The notes under the pieces are model-generated. The model saw nothing but the letters and a program-made list of their open reading frames with translations, was not told where the DNA came from and did not search any database. A DNA stretch of 64,000 nt from Brevibacterium sp. UCMA 11754 (GTDB lineage Bacteria; Actinomycetota; Actinomycetes; Actinomycetales; Brevibacteriaceae): contig NZ_JACBOT010000001.1 of assembly GCF_021532275.1 (NCBI RefSeq), forward strand, positions 62,001 through 126,000, read 5' to 3'. The number at the start of each line of letters is the position of its first letter. The first letter of the stretch is position 1. Shown one piece after another: positions 60,585 through 64,000 of the stretch. The position numbers were made by a program, and so were the translations under genes.

Positions 60585-61536
60585 GATCGTCCCCTGGACT
60601 CCGAGCAGCGTGGGGTCTCCTCCGCAGTCGCCACACTCCGTTGGCCACTGCCACCGCGAGGACAACGAGGCCGGCGCCGATCGCCTGTCCCAGGGTGAGC
60701 ATTTCGCCGAGGGTGAGCGCCGCGAGCACGAGCGCGAGCACGGGCTGGATGAGCAGCAGGCTCGCCGTCATCGTCGGCACCAATCGGACGCTGCCCCTGT
60801 TGATGAGCAGCCACGCCACCACTTGCCCGAGCAGGGCCAAGGCGATGAGGTACATCCAGGACTTCGGGCCGATCCCTGCCAGGTGGAGGCCGCCGGTGAA
60901 CTGCGCGATGATCGCCGAGGTCACCGCCGCCGAGGCTGTCGCCCAGGCCAAGGGCTGAAGTGTCCCCTCGGCCTTGCGCCTGGTCCCACGGCGGGTGAGG
61001 AACATGTACACCCCGTAGCCGATTCCCGCGATCAGACCGAGAACGGTGCCGAGGACGGCACTGTCCCCCACCTCGGTCAGCGTGACGATGCCTCCCACCA
61101 GGCCGACGCCGATGAGCATCAGCGGCAGGGAGACGAGGAAGCGAGCACTCACACGCTCACGATCGATGAGCAGGGCGAGCAGGGGCAGGACGATGACCTG
61201 GACATTGACGAGCACGGTCGAGACGCCCGCGCCCACGAGGTAGATCGACGCCGTCCACGCAATGTAGTCGATGCCCAGCGCGATGCCGGCCGCGATCGCC
61301 CAGAGGATCCCGGCTCGGGAGAGCCCACCGTGGCGTCGACGCTCAAACAGAGCCAGGGGCACGAGGGCGATGACCGCGATCGCACACCGCAGCACGGCGG
61401 TCGTCGCCGCGTCCACGCCCGCGAGCTTGACCAGGATCGCCGAGATCGAGAGGCACAGCGCACCCGCGAGCACCGCCGAGACGGCGAGCGCGGTCGGCGG
61501 CTCCGGCGTTGGAGCGACCCTGGGTATGACGGTCAT
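60556..61536 (-). CDS. EamA-family (DMT superfamily) transporter
   Basis: 326 residues with ten hydrophobic helices in two EamA repeats (AVLAGALCLSISAILVKLAG and VLGTVLGLIAGIGYGVYMFL). Its 3' end overlaps the CrtI-like gene by 29 bp tail to tail. TAGTGT six bases before ATG 61536 indicates leaderless transcription. Typical role is export of amino acids or metabolites; substrate unknown. Confidence 0.85.
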   Translation of the reverse strand: MTVIPRVAPTPEPPTALAVSAVLAGALCLSISAILVKLAGVDAATTAVLRCAIAVIALVPLALFERRRHGGLSRAGILWAIAAGIALGIDYIAWTASIYLVGAGVSTVLVNVQVIVLPLLALLIDRERVSARFLVSLPLMLIGVGLVGGIVTLTEVGDSAVLGTVLGLIAGIGYGVYMFLTRRGTRRKAEGTLQPLAWATASAAVTSAIIAQFTGGLHLAGIGPKSWMYLIALALLGQVVAWLLINRGSVRLVPTMTASLLLIQPVLALVLAALTLGEMLTLGQAIGAGLVVLAVAVANGVWRLRRRPHAARSPGDDLTAPGSVPL

Positions 61537-61714
61537 GAGACGACACTATGCCCACGGAGGCGATTCGGCACCGCTCGTGGGGTGAAGTGACCAGTTCGGC
61601 AGTGGGGTGCATCGCTGTGCTGACTCACGAACGCGCACATGATTGAATCGGGCAGAGATTGTCGGGCGGTGTACACCGCCTGCGCGGAACCATTGATGAG
61701 TGAAGGGAGACACC

Positions 61715-62614
61715 GTGATCGCTGAACTCAATACGCTCATCGACCTCATCGAGTCGGACCTCGCCGATACCGGCAGCACTGTCGGAGTCGAAGGGGTTTC
61801 GCATCTCGACATCGAATCGTTGGCACGGACACTCGGCACGAGCGAATACCATCTGCGGCGCATGTTCTCGTCCCTGGCGGGGATGTCGCTGTCGGAATAC
61901 GTTCGACGTCGCCGGATGACCGTGGCTGCCGCCGATGTGGCGGCCGGCCGTGGCCTGTTGGGCATCGCGGTCCGCTTCGGATACGGATCGGCTGAGGCCT
62001 TCGGGCGAGCGTTCCACTCAGTCCACGGTGTGAGCCCATCAGCGGTTCGGCGCGACGGTGGCCCCCTTCGCAGTCAATCAACCATCAGGTTCCGCCTGAC
62101 GATCGAAGGGAGTTCTTCCATGGACACTCGAATCACCGACAAACCGGCATTCTCACTCATCGGCCACGCCAAGCGCGTGCCCCTCATCCACGAGGGAGAG
62201 AACCCGCACATCCGCGAGCACATCGAATCTCTGCCTGCGGATGAGCACGCTCGCCTCAAATGCCTCAGCGACGCAGAGCCCACCGGACTGCTTCAGGTCA
62301 CAGCCGATGTCGACCCGGACTACCGGGAAGGCACCGAGCTAACCTACCTGCACGGCGTCGCGGTCGGGACACCCGCTTCGGCACCTGAGGACCTCGACGT
62401 CATCGACGTTGAGGCGGGAACTTGGGCGGTCTTCACCACTGCCGGCCGCTTTCCCGAAGCACTGCAGACGACCTGGTCGGCGACGGCAGCTGAGTGGTTT
62501 CCGTCGAATCCGTGGCAGCTGCGGCCCGGGCCCTCGATCGTTGCGATCATCGACCGGGCAGCGGACTTCAGCACGGCCACCACCGAGCTCTGGCTGCCGA
62601 TCGAACGCGCGTGA
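61715..62614 (+). CDS. AraC-family regulator with GyrI-like effector domain
   Basis: 299 residues from GTG 61715, with AAGGGAGA five bases upstream (GTG 61700 is the alternative). AraC DNA-binding domain at the N-terminus (LARTLGTSEYHLRRMFSSLA, and IAVRFGYGSAEAFGRAFHSV) and a GyrI/SOUL-like effector-binding domain from about residue 140 (TRITDKPAFSLIGHAKRVPL). This N-terminal HTH plus C-terminal BacA/GyrI arrangement is that of Rob/MarA-related and multidrug-response regulators. Divergent from the DMT transporter, its probable target. Confidence 0.85.
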   Translation: MIAELNTLIDLIESDLADTGSTVGVEGVSHLDIESLARTLGTSEYHLRRMFSSLAGMSLSEYVRRRRMTVAAADVAAGRGLLGIAVRFGYGSAEAFGRAFHSVHGVSPSAVRRDGGPLRSQSTIRFRLTIEGSSSMDTRITDKPAFSLIGHAKRVPLIHEGENPHIREHIESLPADEHARLKCLSDAEPTGLLQVTADVDPDYREGTELTYLHGVAVGTPASAPEDLDVIDVEAGTWAVFTTAGRFPEALQTTWSATAAEWFPSNPWQLRPGPSIVAIIDRAADFSTATTELWLPIERA

Positions 62615-62623
62615 CACGATGCT

Positions 62624-62647
62624 TGTGCGTCCCTGCGGGGACGCACA
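62624..62647. terminator. Hairpin between convergent genes
   Basis: TGTGCGTCCC (62624-62633), loop TGCG, GGGACGCACA (62638-62647): perfect 10-bp stem ten bases after the regulator stop and about 55 bp from the end of the convergent aminotransferase gene. No T-run, but it is well placed to terminate both. Confidence 0.65.
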
Positions 62648-62701
62648 GGCGTCACCACTGCCCAGTCTCAGCAGCGTCCGCCGTCACCTCGTGCTTCTCG
62701 C

Positions 62702-63889
62702 TCAGATGTGTTCGTTGAGGATCGCGCCCAACCGGGTCAGGGCATCGACCATCTCATCATCGGACTGGCCCGAGTAGCTGAACCGGGCATAGTTGCTGCG
62801 TTGTTCGGTGGGGAAGAACGACCCGCCGGGCACGTAGGCGACTCGCGCTTCGGGCAGGGCATGCTCAGCCATGAATGCAGTCGTGTCGAAGCCTTCGGGG
62901 AAGGTCACCCAGGTGAAGAGCCCGCCTTCGGGCCTGGTCACGGTCACCTCGGCGGGGAAATGGTCGGTCATCGTCGATACCATGAGGTCGCGCTTGGCGC
63001 GGTAGACCCCACGCATCGCTGAGATGTGGGCGTCGATGTCGAAGGTGTCGAGGAACCGTGTAACCGCTGTCATGTTCAACGTGCTCGACTGGGTGTCGGC
63101 GGCGAGCTTGAGCAGACCGAGCTTGTCGAGGATCTCCGGTGCCGCGCTCACCCAGCCCAGCCGCACTCCGGGGGCGAGGATCTTCGAGAAGCTGCCGAGG
63201 TGGATGACCCGATGCTCGGTGTCGAGTGAGGTCAGGGTCGGCTGCGCTTCGCCCTCGAAGCGCAGCTCACGGTAGGGCGAATCCTCAAGCACGAGAACGT
63301 CGTATTCGTTGGCCAGCTCGATGATGCGCTTCCGGCGTTCGAGGCTGAGGCTGACACCGGTCGGGTTCTGGAAGTCGGGGATGACGTAGATGAACTTGAT
63401 GTTCTCGGTCGTGGCCAGGGTCGTCTCAAGGGCGTCGACGTCCATACCCTCGGAGTCCATGTCAACGGCGGCGTACTCGGGCTGGCAGGAGTTGAAGGCG
63501 ATGAGAGCACCGAGGAAGGTCGGGTTCTCCGTGATGATGACATCGCCCGGGTTGATGAGCAGCTTCGCCACCAGGTCCAGGCCCTGCTGGGCGCCCTGGA
63601 GGATGAGAACATCATCAGCATCCGTCGCCGAACCCGCGCTCGACATGCGTTCGGCGATCTGCGCCCGCAATCCGGGCAGTCCCGCCGAGACGGTGTACTG
63701 CAGTGCGGTCGCACCCTCCTTGCTCAGGATCCCGGTGTAGATCTGCTGGAGTTCGGCCGCGGGGAAGAGTGCGGCATCCGGGTACCCGCCGCCGAAAGAG
63801 GTGATGGAAGGATCGTCACCGTATTTGAGCAGCTCACGGATGGCGGACGGCTGAACGCGAGCGATGCGATCGGCGAACTTCGATGACAC
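62702..63889 (-). CDS. Class I/II PLP-dependent aminotransferase (2-aminoadipate/aromatic type)
   Basis: 395 residues. SITSFGGGYPDAALFPAAEL, IPDFQNPTGVSLSLERRKRI, DSPYRELRFEG and the PLP Lys in HLGSFSKILAPGVRLGWVSA; Arg in NYARFSYSG near the end binds the substrate carboxylate. This is the MocR-related but HTH-less group that includes 2-aminoadipate, kynurenine and branched-chain aminotransferases. GGAGAAAC precedes the ATG at 63889. Upstream (to 64000) there is no further gene in the window. Confidence 0.87.
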   Translation of the reverse strand: MSSKFADRIARVQPSAIRELLKYGDDPSITSFGGGYPDAALFPAAELQQIYTGILSKEGATALQYTVSAGLPGLRAQIAERMSSAGSATDADDVLILQGAQQGLDLVAKLLINPGDVIITENPTFLGALIAFNSCQPEYAAVDMDSEGMDVDALETTLATTENIKFIYVIPDFQNPTGVSLSLERRKRIIELANEYDVLVLEDSPYRELRFEGEAQPTLTSLDTEHRVIHLGSFSKILAPGVRLGWVSAAPEILDKLGLLKLAADTQSSTLNMTAVTRFLDTFDIDAHISAMRGVYRAKRDLMVSTMTDHFPAEVTVTRPEGGLFTWVTFPEGFDTTAFMAEHALPEARVAYVPGGSFFPTEQRSNYARFSYSGQSDDEMVDALTRLGAILNEHI

Positions 63890-64000
63890 TGTTTCTCCTT
63901 TGAATACTCAGCTATGAGCACTGGCGACATGCGGGTGCTGACGGTACGGACACCACCGGTGATCCGCTGAGCATACAGCCGAATCATGGTGCTCGGGTGT

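Noticed and set aside
63890..64000. Open frame 63724-63987 on the minus strand as a gene upstream of the aminotransferase
   Set aside because: It overlaps the start of the conserved aminotransferase in another frame and has no recognisable features.
1..64000. tRNA, rRNA, insertion sequences, integrases, plasmid or phage modules
   Set aside because: None found on reading: no CCA-ended cloverleaf, transposase DDE pattern, terminal inverted repeats with target duplications, or integrase motif.

Overview
The window is high-GC, gene-dense DNA with actinobacterial character. Many genes overlap by 4 bp, GTG starts are common, and at least eleven genes carry a TANNNT -10 box placed 6-7 bases before the start codon, the signature of leaderless transcripts. 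Gene content (copper amine oxidase, several aromatic and amine catabolic operons, Aquifex-type aconitase, many LysR/TetR/GntR/AraC regulators) fits an environmental or cheese/skin-type member of the Micrococcales. Brevibacterium is my guess from gene style, not something I could prove. I see no rRNA, tRNA, CRISPR, insertion sequence, phage or plasmid module. This is chromosomal accessory metabolism.

Layout. 1-2103 (-): two subunits of a heterodimeric ABC exporter, one with a catalytically degenerate ATPase. 2187-3065 (+): a divergent SDR. 3103-9492 (-): a tightly coupled six-gene aromatic degradation operon (extradiol dioxygenase, two FAH-fold proteins, cyclase-family hydrolase, FAD monooxygenase, ACMSD-like amidohydrolase) with a divergent LysR gene at 9611. 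10609-11745 (+): an imidazolonepropionase-like amidohydrolase under its own palindrome. 11769-17473 (-): a glutaryl-CoA-dehydrogenase / CoA-transferase / second acyl-CoA dehydrogenase / MHS transporter operon with a divergent LysR gene and a textbook T-N11-A operator. 18559-20981: a CocE/NonD hydrolase and a TetR gene sharing one 20-bp palindrome. 21010-27874: an amine utilisation locus (ALDH, APC permease, FeaR-like AraC regulator, TetR, copper amine oxidase).

27898-31485: an HxlR regulator diverging from a three-gene reductase / hydrolase / MFS operon. 31535-31618: a remnant of a muconolactone-isomerase-like gene. 31829-34823: a GMC oxidoreductase, a 31-bp perfect hairpin and a ThrE-like exporter. 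34830-38853: an SDR / flavin monooxygenase operon with divergent TetR, then an aldo/keto reductase. 38926-41939: a frameshifted E1/transketolase-like gene with a divergent Lrp regulator. 41963-44900: an Fpg-family glycosylase and an aconitase.

44924-52078: a gamma-glutamylation pathway for an amine or amino alcohol (glutamine-synthetase-like ligase, class I amidotransferase-like hydrolase, ALDH, SDR, GntR regulator) diverging from an APC permease. 52225-55322: catalase and a membrane protein with a long Ser/Gly tail. 55548-57308: orphan HutD, a VOC protein, and a TPP riboswitch controlling a TenA-like gene. 57439-63889: an ATP-grasp / P-loop kinase pair, a CrtI-like oxidoreductase, a DMT transporter, an AraC/GyrI-like regulator and a PLP aminotransferase.

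The common theme is uptake and oxidation of aromatics, amines and dicarboxylates, each unit with a dedicated divergent regulator and a recognisable palindrome between regulator and target.
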